Shown: piece after piece, positions 49,361 through 58,277 of the stretch
Numbering within the stretch: position 1 is the stretch's first letter
Layout: each line of letters opens with the position of its first letter
Assembly: GCA_947165025.1 (NCBI GenBank)
Contig: CAMUYQ010000009.1
Span: forward strand, 62,001-126,000
Direction: 5' to 3'
Source of the DNA: an uncultured Lachnospiraceae bacterium
Lineage (GTDB): Bacteria > Bacillota > Clostridia > Lachnospirales > Lachnospiraceae
Length of the DNA: 64,000 nt
Program-made: the position numbers and the translations under genes
The notes under the pieces: generated by a model
What the model was told of the DNA's origin: nothing
The model's database searches: none
Seen by the model: the letters and a program-made list of their open reading frames with translations, nothing else

Positions 49361-50848
49361 ATGAGTATAAGGATGATAATTCATAATGTGAAGAATATAG
49401 ATGATTTTGAATTTGAAATCCCGACACAGAAGGGACTTTACGCACTGACGGGGGAAAACGGAACAGGAAAGAGTACAGTTATTTCTTGTGCGGCCACTGC
49501 GTTCTATGTGCCCTCTCTTTTTGACTATTTTGGCGATCCGAGAGAGGGTGCGAAGATTTCTTTTGAGTTTGATGGGAGGAGGAGAAACATAACTGCAAAC
49601 AACGATAAATGGATAAATCCTAAAGGACAGTTGAAAATAACGGGTTTCTACGAGGGTAGTATAGTATTTGGAAATAGATTCAAGGATATAGATTATTCGC
49701 TTTTGTCAAAACTAGCATTAGTGAAAAAAGAGCAATTAACAAATGCATCCAGCTTCGTAAAAGAGAGTTTGGGCGATATTTTACATGATGATAAGACATA
49801 TTATGAGAAGCTGTTTGTATTGAAATCGGGTGAAGCAAAGAAAATGAAATTAAAGAAATCGCCATATTACTATGAGAACAAAGGAGCTTTAATAAGTCAG
49901 CTTAATATGTCAACGGGAGAGAACTTGCTTTTGTCTATCCTTTTTTCTCTTGAAAACAGATTAAAAAAAGATATTTATGGTGATACGCCGGCATTTATTT
50001 TTTTGGATGAGATAGAATTGGCGCTACACTCTTCCGCGCTAAGAAGACTCGTATACTTCTTAAAAGATATTGCGGATAATCATAATTCGGTTGTTGTTTT
50101 TTCTACCCATTCTATTGAATTGATTAGAAGCATTTCGCCTGAGAATATATATTATTTACAAAGACATAATGATGGAGTAATTGAGACTATTAACCCGTGC
50201 TATCCGATTTATGCTACAAGAAATCTTGAATCATCAAACTATGGACATGATTATATTATTATGGTGGAGGATGATCTAGCAAAACAAATAGTTGAGAGAA
50301 TTCTTCGTGAAAAAAAGTTACTATCAAATAAAAGAGTACTAGTAATATCTGTTGGTGGATGGCCACAAGTATTACGTTTTGCATATGATACGATTCGATC
50401 CAATCTTGCTTTAAGTACAACAAAGATTCTTATAGTTCTAGACCGTGATATAAAGAATATGGTATCACCATTTATGAAGAAGGAACATATTGGTTTTGCT
50501 AATGCACCGGTTTATTTACCAATAAAGAGTCTTGAAAAATATTTGCTTGAAAAACTTGTTGATCATGTTGATATTACGCTTTTTCGTGAACTGAATGATT
50601 ATCTCTTTCAAGGAAGGTCACTAGATGATATTGTTCGTAATTATATGACAGGTATAAAAACAGGAAAAATAAAAGATGAAGAGAAAATCAAAAATGGAAA
50701 AAGCCTATATGATGAGTTGCACAATGAATTAGTTCAACTAAGGAAAAATGATAAAGATTTAATAGATATTATTGTGCAGTATCTATTTTCAACAAATAAT
50801 CCGGAAATAGAAGAATTGTCAGGTTTTTTTCAAGAGAGATTGAAATAG
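49361..50848 (+). CDS. OLD-like ATPase with TOPRIM nuclease domain
   Basis: 495 residues. The ATPase domain has Walker A GENGTGKST (K37), the Walker B region IFLDEIELAL (D216, E217) and H-loop FSTHS. The second domain has TOPRIM features: the acidic residue E303 in IMVEDDLAK and the D361-x-D363 pair in IVLDRD. This is the architecture of OLD-family nucleases, used by phages and in anti-phage systems such as Gabija GajA. No GajB-like UvrD helicase is next to it, so it may be a single-gene OLD system or work with its neighbours. It is A+T-rich like the rest of the cargo. Confidence 0.8.
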   Translation: MSIRMIIHNVKNIDDFEFEIPTQKGLYALTGENGTGKSTVISCAATAFYVPSLFDYFGDPREGAKISFEFDGRRRNITANNDKWINPKGQLKITGFYEGSIVFGNRFKDIDYSLLSKLALVKKEQLTNASSFVKESLGDILHDDKTYYEKLFVLKSGEAKKMKLKKSPYYYENKGALISQLNMSTGENLLLSILFSLENRLKKDIYGDTPAFIFLDEIELALHSSALRRLVYFLKDIADNHNSVVVFSTHSIELIRSISPENIYYLQRHNDGVIETINPCYPIYATRNLESSNYGHDYIIMVEDDLAKQIVERILREKKLLSNKRVLVISVGGWPQVLRFAYDTIRSNLALSTTKILIVLDRDIKNMVSPFMKKEHIGFANAPVYLPIKSLEKYLLEKLVDHVDITLFRELNDYLFQGRSLDDIVRNYMTGIKTGKIKDEEKIKNGKSLYDELHNELVQLRKNDKDLIDIIVQYLFSTNNPEIEELSGFFQERLK

Positions 50849-50910
50849 TCCTAGAAGAGACATATATAAAGGGACTTAATCAAATACATATATCAAGATA
50901 ACGATGAGAA

Positions 50911-51135
50911 ATGGGAATTTATAGTCTTCCACATATTAATGATACGTTATTTTACATTAATAAAGAAGTAAAAGTAACAAGGGTTTATGCGCTGTTTGGA
51001 CTTGTAATAGTGCAGTATTTGAATGAACATAAAGAGTTTTGCGTGGATTATCATGCGCTTTCACTTAAGCCAGATAATACAAATAGTATTTCTTTATATT
51101 TATTCGAGGGAGAAAACCATGAGCAGTATAGATAA
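50911..51135 (+). CDS. Small protein leading the ABC-3C-like cluster
   Basis: 74 residues, beta-rich and without a membrane segment (YSLPHINDTLFYINKEVKV...). It overlaps the next gene by 17 bp, so the frame is probably real and coupled. I do not recognise it; it could be a small accessory component of the downstream system, or an antitoxin-like inhibitor of the REase-like protein. The ribosome site is weak. Confidence 0.5.
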   Translation: MGIYSLPHINDTLFYINKEVKVTRVYALFGLVIVQYLNEHKEFCVDYHALSLKPDNTNSISLYLFEGENHEQYR

Positions 51136-52072
51136 GTATATTGAAGGTAATATGACGGGAGATTCATGGGAGGAGTTATGTGTTCAATGTTATCGCATCC
51201 GCTTTCAAGTAGACAATTATACCCCTATACCGGCTATACAAGGTGGCGATGCGGGAATAGAGGGTTTTACCAATAAAGGAATAGTTCATCAGTGTTATTG
51301 CCCGGAACGAGAATATTCAGATAAGGATTTATATGAACACCAGCGTAACAAACTTACGGCTGATATAGAAAAGCTAAAAAACAATGCTGATAGACTAAAG
51401 AAATTAGGTGTACCACCTATTACAGAATGGCATTTTAATATTCCAGAATACAGGGATTCAAGAATACTAGAACATGCAGAAACCAAACGGCAGGAAATTC
51501 TTAAGGAAAAAAAGGACAGACCTTCCAATTATGAGCATATTACGGAGAGTTTTCAAATTGTTATTAAAACCGCAGAAGACTTTAAACCAGAAATATCTAG
51601 AATCATCCGCACAAATATGTTAGATATGAAACTTAATTTGGTAATCAACCATCGAACAGAGCCAGATTGGTCTAAATGTGATTCTGAAAAGATCGCTAAT
51701 ATACGGAGGAAAATAAAGGCGATCATGCTTACAGATGAGGATGATGAAAGCTTAAATAAAATAACCGGGTATTATGCGGAGTATTATATCAGTGGTTTGG
51801 AAATACTTAATGATTTGCGTATACGCTTCCCGGAGATTTATGAAGATATTTATCAACTTGAGAAAACCTACAAACGTGAGGTATCAATAAAAACACTTAT
51901 GAATACAGACAAGGTTATGAATCGTAATTTGTTTGAGACTATTCTCGATGATTTTTATTCTAAACTCAAATCTGATTTTTCTATAAGTCTAACGGAGGCA
52001 TCAATCTGTGAACTAAAGCAAGATTTAATTGCTAGTTGGCTTGCGGATTGCTCCATGGAATTTAAAGGATAG
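51119..52072 (+). CDS. REase-like component of an ABC-3C-type system
   Basis: 317 residues from ATG 51119 (GAGGGAG upstream); a longer in-frame start at 51023 overlaps the previous gene more deeply. The N-terminus has the PD-(D/E)xK fold pattern: W17-E18 on the first helix, then GGD44AGIE48GF, then a strand GIVHQCYCPE. In active nucleases of this type the strand is QxK; here the position is Tyr60, so the active site is changed. The rest is helical. In ABC-three-component systems, as described computationally, such a protein carries the C-terminal effector-linked region. Activity is uncertain. Confidence 0.65.
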   Translation: MSSIDKYIEGNMTGDSWEELCVQCYRIRFQVDNYTPIPAIQGGDAGIEGFTNKGIVHQCYCPEREYSDKDLYEHQRNKLTADIEKLKNNADRLKKLGVPPITEWHFNIPEYRDSRILEHAETKRQEILKEKKDRPSNYEHITESFQIVIKTAEDFKPEISRIIRTNMLDMKLNLVINHRTEPDWSKCDSEKIANIRRKIKAIMLTDEDDESLNKITGYYAEYYISGLEILNDLRIRFPEIYEDIYQLEKTYKREVSIKTLMNTDKVMNRNLFETILDDFYSKLKSDFSISLTEASICELKQDLIASWLADCSMEFKG

Positions 52073-52077
52073 ATAAT

Positions 52078-52560
52078 ATGAATGAAATATCAATTGATTA
52101 TGTAGGTATTGTTTTTGATGAAAAACCGGATGCGGTTCCATATAAGTATCGAATTAGCTATAAGGTTACACAGTTATGCTTAATAATGAAAATATGCGGC
52201 CGGGGAAGTGTTTGCTCCTTGATAAAACTTCATATGATTTCTCATGCATTAATCTCCAATGACAATATGAGAAGTCTTATTGAATTTGTGAATGGTTCCA
52301 ATAGTTTGCCAGTTGTTCGATTTGATCCATCAGTCAACAGAGCTTTGACATATGCTATGGGATTTGGATTGATTGAGCAACAGAAAAATTCAAGATTTAA
52401 GCTTTCTGATCGCGGGCGTCTTCTTACGGAACAAATTCTGGCGGTGGGAGATCTAATGGTAGCCGAAATTAGTGATTTGAGTTTATTATCAAAAAAATTA
52501 ACAGAGAGAATGGTGGATGAAATAGAGTATAAGTGGAGAGCAAGGGATGCTAAGGATTAA
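52078..52560 (+). CDS. Middle component of an ABC-3C-type system
   Basis: 160 residues, five bases after the REase-like gene. No enzymatic motif. A winged-helix-like C-terminal part (RFKLSDRGRLLTEQILAVG) is preceded by a helical region. Position between an effector-like gene and an SMC-like ATPase, and this size, match the 'middle component' proteins of ABC-3C systems. The stop overlaps the next start by 14 bp, so translation is coupled. Confidence 0.6.
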   Translation: MNEISIDYVGIVFDEKPDAVPYKYRISYKVTQLCLIMKICGRGSVCSLIKLHMISHALISNDNMRSLIEFVNGSNSLPVVRFDPSVNRALTYAMGFGLIEQQKNSRFKLSDRGRLLTEQILAVGDLMVAEISDLSLLSKKLTERMVDEIEYKWRARDAKD

Positions 52561-54583
52561 CAGATTAAGAATTGAAATTAACACAATAAAAGGCATATTT
52601 GGAATTGATGAAACATTTCAAGATGGCTTGACTTTTATCTCAAGCCTTGACAATACATGTGGAAAGAGTTCTATTTTAGCCGCGATATATTATTGCCTTG
52701 GATTTGAGCAGATTTTAGGAGGTGCTGGAGGGGTCGGAAGTAAGGTTCTTACATCGGCATTTAAGACCATTATCGAGGACGATAAAGAATCATTAACAGT
52801 AACAGAATCCGGAGCATATCTTGAAATCAATAATGGAAATGAAACGCGAACGATATACAGAAGCATAAAATCAGAAAGCAAAGATAATAGACTTGTGACG
52901 GTATATTATGGGGATTATGATTCAATCTATAATCATAAAACATTAGCTGAAGATTTTTATGTTAATGTTCAAAGCTCTGCAACAAGCAAAAAGGGATTTC
53001 ATACATGTCTTGAAGAGTTTCTTCATATGGAACTCCCATTAGTACAAACATCGGATGGTAATGAAAGAAAATTGTATTTACAAGTAATATTTGCGTCTAT
53101 GTTTATTGAACAGAAACATGGATGGTCTGACATTTTGTCTGGAATGCCAGTATTTGGGATTCGCGAATCAAAAAAACGAATAGTTGAGTATATATTAGGG
53201 CTAGACACGTTGAATAATGAAAAGGAGAGGGATCAACTAAAAACTGTTAAAACAAAGTTGGAACACAAGTGGCACCAAGTTGTTTCTGATTTCGAAGACT
53301 ATGTTAATTCGGAATTGTGTGAGGTTATTAATCTCCCTACACATCCCCGAGTACTATCGGATATTGACTACTCGAGAATAGTTGTGTCTGTCATGGGAGA
53401 ATCATCTGTAGAAGAGGAAATTCAATCCCTTAAAAATATGTATAACAATCTACGACAACTGAAGCCTCGTGTTTGTGATAATTATGATGCTCTAAACATA
53501 GAGTTATCTGAGACACAAAAGCAAATCCTTGTCTTTGAAAATCGCATAAATGAAATAGAAAAAGATATAGCGAGTTATGATGAGGCAATAAAGAGACTAA
53601 CCGCAGATTTAGAAGTTGTTAGTTCTGATATTAGAAATAATACTGACGCTGCTCGACTTCAAAAGTTTGGATCTGAAACGGTAGGTGGAGACATTTCGGT
53701 AGACATTTGCCCTGTTTGCAAACAACAAATACAAGATAATTTATTTGATGCAAAGGTTGTAAGCGGATTTATGAGCATTGAGGATAATATTAGACATCTT
53801 AAGGAACAAAAAAAGATGCTCGAATTTACATTAAGAAGTCGAAAAGAATCACGAGAAATAATAGTTGTTGAAAAAAATGAATTGGAAATGCGACTGCAGA
53901 GACTTAGAAAGCTTGCATTTGCTATCCGCTCGGATCTCTTTTCAACTGTAGATACAGAGGCATCCGAAGCAATCATGCTTAAGCGCATTGAGATAAGTAA
54001 TCGTATTGAACAATTATCAAAACTGAAAGATAAAACAGATTATTTTCTAGAGCAACTTAAGGAGTTGTCGATTGAGTGGAGAGCATATATTGATCGAAAA
54101 GGACGCCTTCCCAAATCAGACATCTCAGATTCTGATAATGAGAAGATTATTCTTTTAAAAAAGAAGTTTATAGATAATCTAATACAATATCATTATAGTA
54201 GTTTGTCAAGTTTTGATGGTATTGATATCTCCATGAAGTCATCATTACTTCCAACAATAGATGGATTTGATATGAAGTTTGATTCGTCAGCCAGTGATGG
54301 TATACGTGTGATTTGGGCTTTTACATTGGCATTATTACAAGTATCAATTGAAAAAAATGGTAATCATCCGAGTATTATCATTTTTGATGAACCAGCACAA
54401 CATAGTATTGTGCCAGAAGATATTAAAAGTTTTATTGAATCAGTTATGAATATCAAGGGGTCGTTTCAAATTGTTACTGCTATTACCTTGAATAGTCAGG
54501 ATCTAAAAAGTATGATTGATGAGTTGGATGCATCGAATTATCACATAGTGCAGATTGAAGGAAAGGCATTCAAAGCATTATAA
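52547..54583 (+). CDS. SMC-like ABC ATPase with a Cys hook (ABC-3C type)
   Basis: 678 residues. The Walker A is LDNTCGKSS (K40), lacking the first Gly of the classic loop. A long coiled coil carries a central hook CPVC (C388, C391), as in Rad50 zinc hooks. Towards the C-terminus come a degenerate signature (SASDGIRVIWAF) and Walker B IIIFDEPAQHS (D614, E615). The hook would bring two arms together; the ATPase likely senses DNA or nucleoprotein and triggers the REase-like partner. This is the third member of the cluster and the best reason for the ABC-3C call. Confidence 0.8.
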   Translation: MLRINRLRIEINTIKGIFGIDETFQDGLTFISSLDNTCGKSSILAAIYYCLGFEQILGGAGGVGSKVLTSAFKTIIEDDKESLTVTESGAYLEINNGNETRTIYRSIKSESKDNRLVTVYYGDYDSIYNHKTLAEDFYVNVQSSATSKKGFHTCLEEFLHMELPLVQTSDGNERKLYLQVIFASMFIEQKHGWSDILSGMPVFGIRESKKRIVEYILGLDTLNNEKERDQLKTVKTKLEHKWHQVVSDFEDYVNSELCEVINLPTHPRVLSDIDYSRIVVSVMGESSVEEEIQSLKNMYNNLRQLKPRVCDNYDALNIELSETQKQILVFENRINEIEKDIASYDEAIKRLTADLEVVSSDIRNNTDAARLQKFGSETVGGDISVDICPVCKQQIQDNLFDAKVVSGFMSIEDNIRHLKEQKKMLEFTLRSRKESREIIVVEKNELEMRLQRLRKLAFAIRSDLFSTVDTEASEAIMLKRIEISNRIEQLSKLKDKTDYFLEQLKELSIEWRAYIDRKGRLPKSDISDSDNEKIILLKKKFIDNLIQYHYSSLSSFDGIDISMKSSLLPTIDGFDMKFDSSASDGIRVIWAFTLALLQVSIEKNGNHPSIIIFDEPAQHSIVPEDIKSFIESVMNIKGSFQIVTAITLNSQDLKSMIDELDASNYHIVQIEGKAFKAL

Positions 54584-54652
54584 GAAAGATGAGCTTTTTT
54601 ATAGTAGTATTAAGTCTTGTGAATAATTAGCTTGTATTTTAGAAATTGTTAT

Positions 54653-55165
54653 TTATAGATCTTTTGAGATGATAATGTTTGATCGGCAAATAGATAACCG
54701 GTCTTCTTCAAGACTGGTATCCCATCGTTTATAATTATCCATATCGATAGGTGTAGCATATAGTGTTTTATCTGTATCTATTTTATTCTGCAGATCTTTT
54801 ACTTTTACATAGTCAGCAAGTTTCCTGTTCAGTGACGGGTGTTTGAAGGATATCTTTATCGATTCGGGGATGGGGTTACCATCCTCGTCGTATTCTGCAT
54901 TGAATTCCATTTCAACCTGTTCGTCCATCTTTGTGATCAGCGACATAACGTCTGACACGGTCACTATGTCAAAATCTGTAAATATGTTAATACTGACCCC
55001 GAGGGCATCTGCTATCTTCAGCAGCATCTTAGGCTTGGGATTCATCATATCACATTCAAGCTTCTTTATAGTACTCAGTCCAATTCCGGACAGATTTGAG
55101 AACTGGGCTTGTGTTATCCCCAGTGTACTTCTATAGTATTTGATCTTTTCGCCCAATGTCATCAT
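54653..55165 (-). CDS. XRE-family repressor of the mobile element
   Basis: 170 residues from ATG 55165 (AAAGG 8 bp upstream); the frame is open to 55240 but overlaps an operator. The N-terminal helix-turn-helix is LGITQAQFSNLSGIGLSTIKKLE (about residue 18-40). The rest is a charged, mixed alpha/beta domain of unknown type, perhaps for inducer sensing or dimerisation. It lies divergent from the excisionase-integrase genes with three palindromes between them, a lysogeny-switch layout. Confidence 0.85.
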   Translation of the reverse strand: MMTLGEKIKYYRSTLGITQAQFSNLSGIGLSTIKKLECDMMNPKPKMLLKIADALGVSINIFTDFDIVTVSDVMSLITKMDEQVEMEFNAEYDEDGNPIPESIKISFKHPSLNRKLADYVKVKDLQNKIDTDKTLYATPIDMDNYKRWDTSLEEDRLSICRSNIIISKDL

Positions 55166-55234
55166 ATCAGTAGCCTTTCCACACACATTTTTACAAGTAT
55201 AATACCACATTTCTTCCGTATCGGAACCACTTTC

Positions 55235-55325
55235 GTTCAAAAAAATGAACTTTTTTACAAAAACCTATTGACAGTTCATAAAAATGAACCTTATAATAAG
55301 CACATAAAAGTTCATAATAGTGAAC
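55235..55325. promoter_or_regulatory. Three operator palindromes GTTCA-N6-TGAAC
   Basis: O1 55235-55250, O2 55274-55289, O3 55310-55325, all with perfect GTTCA...TGAAC arms and a 6-bp A/T-rich centre. Centres are 39 and 36 bp apart. O2 lies inside the spacer of a consensus promoter, so repressor binding there should block it directly. O1 lies by the divergent repressor gene. Confidence 0.88.
55268..55297 (+). promoter_or_regulatory. Repressible promoter for xis-int-mob
   Basis: TTGACA (55268-55273), 18 bp, TATAAT (55292-55297). Operator O2 fills 16 of the 18 spacer bases. Confidence 0.88.
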
Positions 55326-55457
55326 CAAAGAATCAATCAACAGCTCTTCAGAAGGTTCCGGGAAAAACCGGGATGTCCCTGAAGAAGGAATATCGCGATA
55401 GGAAAAAGTCGCCGGAAACCTACTCAATCGATCAAAAGAAGAAAAGAGGTGAAGCGG

Positions 55458-55673
55458 ATGAGAAACACAATGATCAATCAGGTACAGGATGAATACACAG
55501 TTTTGTCGGCAAGAGAGTTGGCATCCAGGCTTCATATCGGACGAGACAAAGCGTATGCGCTGATAAAGAGCAAGAGCTTCCCGTCCATAAAGCTTGGGGG
55601 TCGCTATATCGTAACAGCCAAAGCTCTTAACGAGTGGCTTGACCAGTACGAGTACAAAACCTTTCTTGTATAG
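55458..55673 (+). CDS. xis: Excisionase-like small DNA-binding protein
   Basis: 71 residues from ATG 55458 (GAGGTG upstream). The protein has the excisionase helix-turn-helix pattern ARELASRLHIGRDKAYALIK and the wing SIKLGGRYIVTAKALNEWL, as in the HTH_17 family. It lies 11 bp before the integrase, in the usual Xis-Int order. It should bend DNA at an att site during excision. Confidence 0.88.
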   Translation: MRNTMINQVQDEYTVLSARELASRLHIGRDKAYALIKSKSFPSIKLGGRYIVTAKALNEWLDQYEYKTFLV

Positions 55674-55684
55674 GAGAGTAGTAA

Positions 55685-56929
55685 ATGGCCAGCAGGGGAA
55701 CGAAGGGACAGGGTTTCTTTAAAGATAATCCTGACGGAACTGTCACATATCGTAAGGGTGTCGGCTATAAGGACGACGGCAAGAGAAAGACTTTGACCGT
55801 TACCGCTAAGAACCGGGCGGTCTGTATGCGCCTAATGAAGGAAAAAGAGGACAACTGGCTTGCCGAGAAGGCCCGGACCGTGATCACGGATATTGATACC
55901 GTGGAAGATCTTTGTACGAGGCATCTGGTTTTTCAGATGAAGGGTGGGGAGCTCAAGCCCAAGTCTGCGGACAGAAGAGAAGGTACGATCAAAAATCAGA
56001 TCGCCAAGTACCCTATCGGACATATGCAGGTGCAGGTCGTATCGCCTACGGATATCGAGGAGCATATCAATGCACTCATTAAGAAGGATTTGTCGGTTTC
56101 TTCCATAGAAAAGGCACTGGACGTAATAAATGCGGCATATGAATGGGGAGTCGCCCGCGGTGATATCAAAGCAAACCCGGCGCTGTCGATAAAGAAGACT
56201 ATCAAAAAACGTCTGTCGAAGCTTGAGGCAAAGAATGCTGCCGATGCGGATGTGATCGTCCTGTCTGAAGAGGAAGAAAGGGCTTTTCAGGAAGAATGCC
56301 TCAAACAATATCCGACCGGCCGATACAAATACGCCGGCGGTCTGATCGGAAGAATTCTCCTTCACACAGGGATGAGAGTTGGAGAGGTCATAAGCCTTAG
56401 GTGGAAGGATTATGACAAAAAAGAAGGACTTCTTACCATAAATAAGAGCACTTCACTGATCATAAACCGTGACAGGAAGCCTGATGAAAAGAACTACAAA
56501 GCCGTAGTAGGTACAACAAAGAACCAGAAAGCCCGGGTGATCCAGCTCGGAAGCGATGCGAGAAAGGATCTTGAGCTTATGTCGGAACTCAGGCCCGGAA
56601 CACAGGACGATCTGATATGCAGGTCCAGAAATGGGAAACCGTATACGGCAACCATGTTGGAGCATTGCATGCTTACCATATATAAGAACCTCGGATTCGG
56701 AGATGATGTAAGTGGATTGCATGTGCTTCGAAGGACATTTGCCACAAGGATGTATGACAACGGTGCCGGAGTAAAGGAGATTGCTGCATATATAGGAGAT
56801 CTTGAATCCACAACAATGCAGTATTACATCGCGGCACGAAAGAAGATGAAGGTGGGATCAACAACAAAGCAGTTTGTTCCGATCCCGGTAGACAGGAATA
56901 AACCGAAAGAGGGTGATAACGATGAGTGA
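55685..56929 (+). CDS. int: Tyrosine integrase
   Basis: 414 residues. An N-terminal arm-binding domain and a core-binding helical domain are followed by the catalytic domain: R231 in HTGMRVGEVISLRW, H346-x-x-R349 in LHVLRRTFATRM, and Y380/Y381 in MQYYIA as the nucleophile. This is the Tn916/phage-type integrase of ICEs and IMEs. The att site is not adjacent; tRNA-Gln lies 8.4 kb away. The next gene overlaps the stop by 8 bp. Confidence 0.95.
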   Translation: MASRGTKGQGFFKDNPDGTVTYRKGVGYKDDGKRKTLTVTAKNRAVCMRLMKEKEDNWLAEKARTVITDIDTVEDLCTRHLVFQMKGGELKPKSADRREGTIKNQIAKYPIGHMQVQVVSPTDIEEHINALIKKDLSVSSIEKALDVINAAYEWGVARGDIKANPALSIKKTIKKRLSKLEAKNAADADVIVLSEEEERAFQEECLKQYPTGRYKYAGGLIGRILLHTGMRVGEVISLRWKDYDKKEGLLTINKSTSLIINRDRKPDEKNYKAVVGTTKNQKARVIQLGSDARKDLELMSELRPGTQDDLICRSRNGKPYTATMLEHCMLTIYKNLGFGDDVSGLHVLRRTFATRMYDNGAGVKEIAAYIGDLESTTMQYYIAARKKMKVGSTTKQFVPIPVDRNKPKEGDNDE

Positions 56930-57272
56930 GAAAAGATATCGTATTGCAGGCAGTGACAGCGACCTAGCCAGATCATATCCCGATGTGGCGAAAACGCTGT
57001 CAATATCCGGAAGGAACATGTCCAACATCTGTTATGGCTGTATGGCTTTGTTCATAAGGTGTTTGGGCTTTTGCCCGGAGAATAAGGAGGATGTAAAGAA
57101 GCTGACGGAACTCATAAAAACGATAAACGATCATAACGTGAGGCCGTGGATCATCACATCTTCCGGGAAAGTGCCCATTGGGACAGATGATGTAGCGCAA
57201 ACGTATTCTCCATTGACGGATAACTCTGCTATAGGCTGGAGCGATCCCGATATGGAAGAAGAACTCTTTTAG
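56922..57272 (+). CDS. Small protein of the mobile element
   Basis: 116 residues from ATG 56922, with a GAGGGTG site. The N-terminal half is helical and begins with a motif DLARSYPDVAKTLSISGRNMSN; the rest is short and charged. No membrane segment. It sits between int and the ParM-like gene in an apparently continuous operon. Family not recognised; it may be a partner of the actin-like protein. Confidence 0.55.
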   Translation: MSEKRYRIAGSDSDLARSYPDVAKTLSISGRNMSNICYGCMALFIRCLGFCPENKEDVKKLTELIKTINDHNVRPWIITSSGKVPIGTDDVAQTYSPLTDNSAIGWSDPDMEEELF

Positions 57273-57290
57273 AAACGGAGGATTTTTATT

Positions 57291-58277
57291 ATGAAGACAA
57301 AAGTTATAGCAGTGGATGCCGGAAAGGCTGAAACAAAGGTGGTTGCAATAGGTGAAGAGACAAAGGTAGTTCGTGATCATTTTCCGACTGCCATCGGTAA
57401 TTCAGGTGACGGCAGGGTCGATTTTCTCGACAATGTCCACACGTTCTCGTCCAAAACACTTGGCTCGATAGGTAAGGAAGTAAAGATCGGTTGTGATGAG
57501 CTTCCTATTAAAGCAGATGATGACTTCTCAAAGGATGCGGACATTAACAGGATATGCACTCTGTATGGTATTGCAAAAAACGTTGTCCCCGGCGAAACAG
57601 TAAATGTTGTTGTCGGATGCCCGCTTTCGATCTACAAGGAGAAGGATAAGAGGATGGAATATGGGCAAAACATTGTTCCGAACGGCAGGATCGAGTGTGT
57701 TGTTGACGGTAAGCCCATAGAATTTAGTGTTGATAAACGCCTGGTCTGTGCGGAGTCTACCGGAATACTGACGATGCACCCGGAGCTTTTCAGCAAAAAG
57801 GATTATGATGCTGCGATCATCGACATGGGTGGTCTTAACATGAATATCACTGCCATCAACAATTCGAACGTGATAATTGAGACATCCCATACATCGAGGC
57901 ATGGTGGCAGGATGCTCTGCCGTCAGATACAAAGACACCTCATGGATCATGGTCTTGATATTGAAGATACCCAGATCTTAAGCTCGATCATGCGCGGATT
58001 TATCAACCACCGGGATCCGGACAGGAAAGAAGAGTCAAAAGTAATAATCTCTCAGGCAGTGGGATCGTTTATCGATGAGATTGATCGTACCCTTCGTAAC
58101 AGCTGGTCGAACCTTGATACATTGGAGCTTTTCTTCATCGGTGGAACATCGTTTTTGCTGAAGGATTTCCTCGCAGAACGTTTTGGCGAGCATGCACATT
58201 TTGAAAAAGATTTCGAGACATCACGCTATGCAAATGCTGAGGGATTTGCTCGCAAGATGTATCAGAAGCTCGCCTAG
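57291..58277 (+). CDS. parM: ParM/StbA-like actin-fold ATPase
   Basis: 328 residues with the actin-fold phosphate motifs: VDAGKAETKVV (residues 8-18), IIDMGGLNMNI (about residue 175) and FIGGTSFLL (about residue 285). Such proteins segregate plasmids, and they also occur in ICE/IME elements, where they may stabilise the excised circle. No ParR partner is identified, unless the preceding small gene serves. ACGGAGG precedes the ATG. Confidence 0.85.
   Translation: MKTKVIAVDAGKAETKVVAIGEETKVVRDHFPTAIGNSGDGRVDFLDNVHTFSSKTLGSIGKEVKIGCDELPIKADDDFSKDADINRICTLYGIAKNVVPGETVNVVVGCPLSIYKEKDKRMEYGQNIVPNGRIECVVDGKPIEFSVDKRLVCAESTGILTMHPELFSKKDYDAAIIDMGGLNMNITAINNSNVIIETSHTSRHGGRMLCRQIQRHLMDHGLDIEDTQILSSIMRGFINHRDPDRKEESKVIISQAVGSFIDEIDRTLRNSWSNLDTLELFFIGGTSFLLKDFLAERFGEHAHFEKDFETSRYANAEGFARKMYQKLA

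Noticed and set aside
51023-51118. Longer start for the REase-like protein
   Set aside because: The extra residues overlap the 74-residue gene in another frame and lack a ribosome site; ATG 51119 has one.
55109-55492. 127-codon plus-strand frame across the operators
   Set aside because: It covers the promoter and operators of the switch and would be transcribed from nowhere sensible; no ribosome site.
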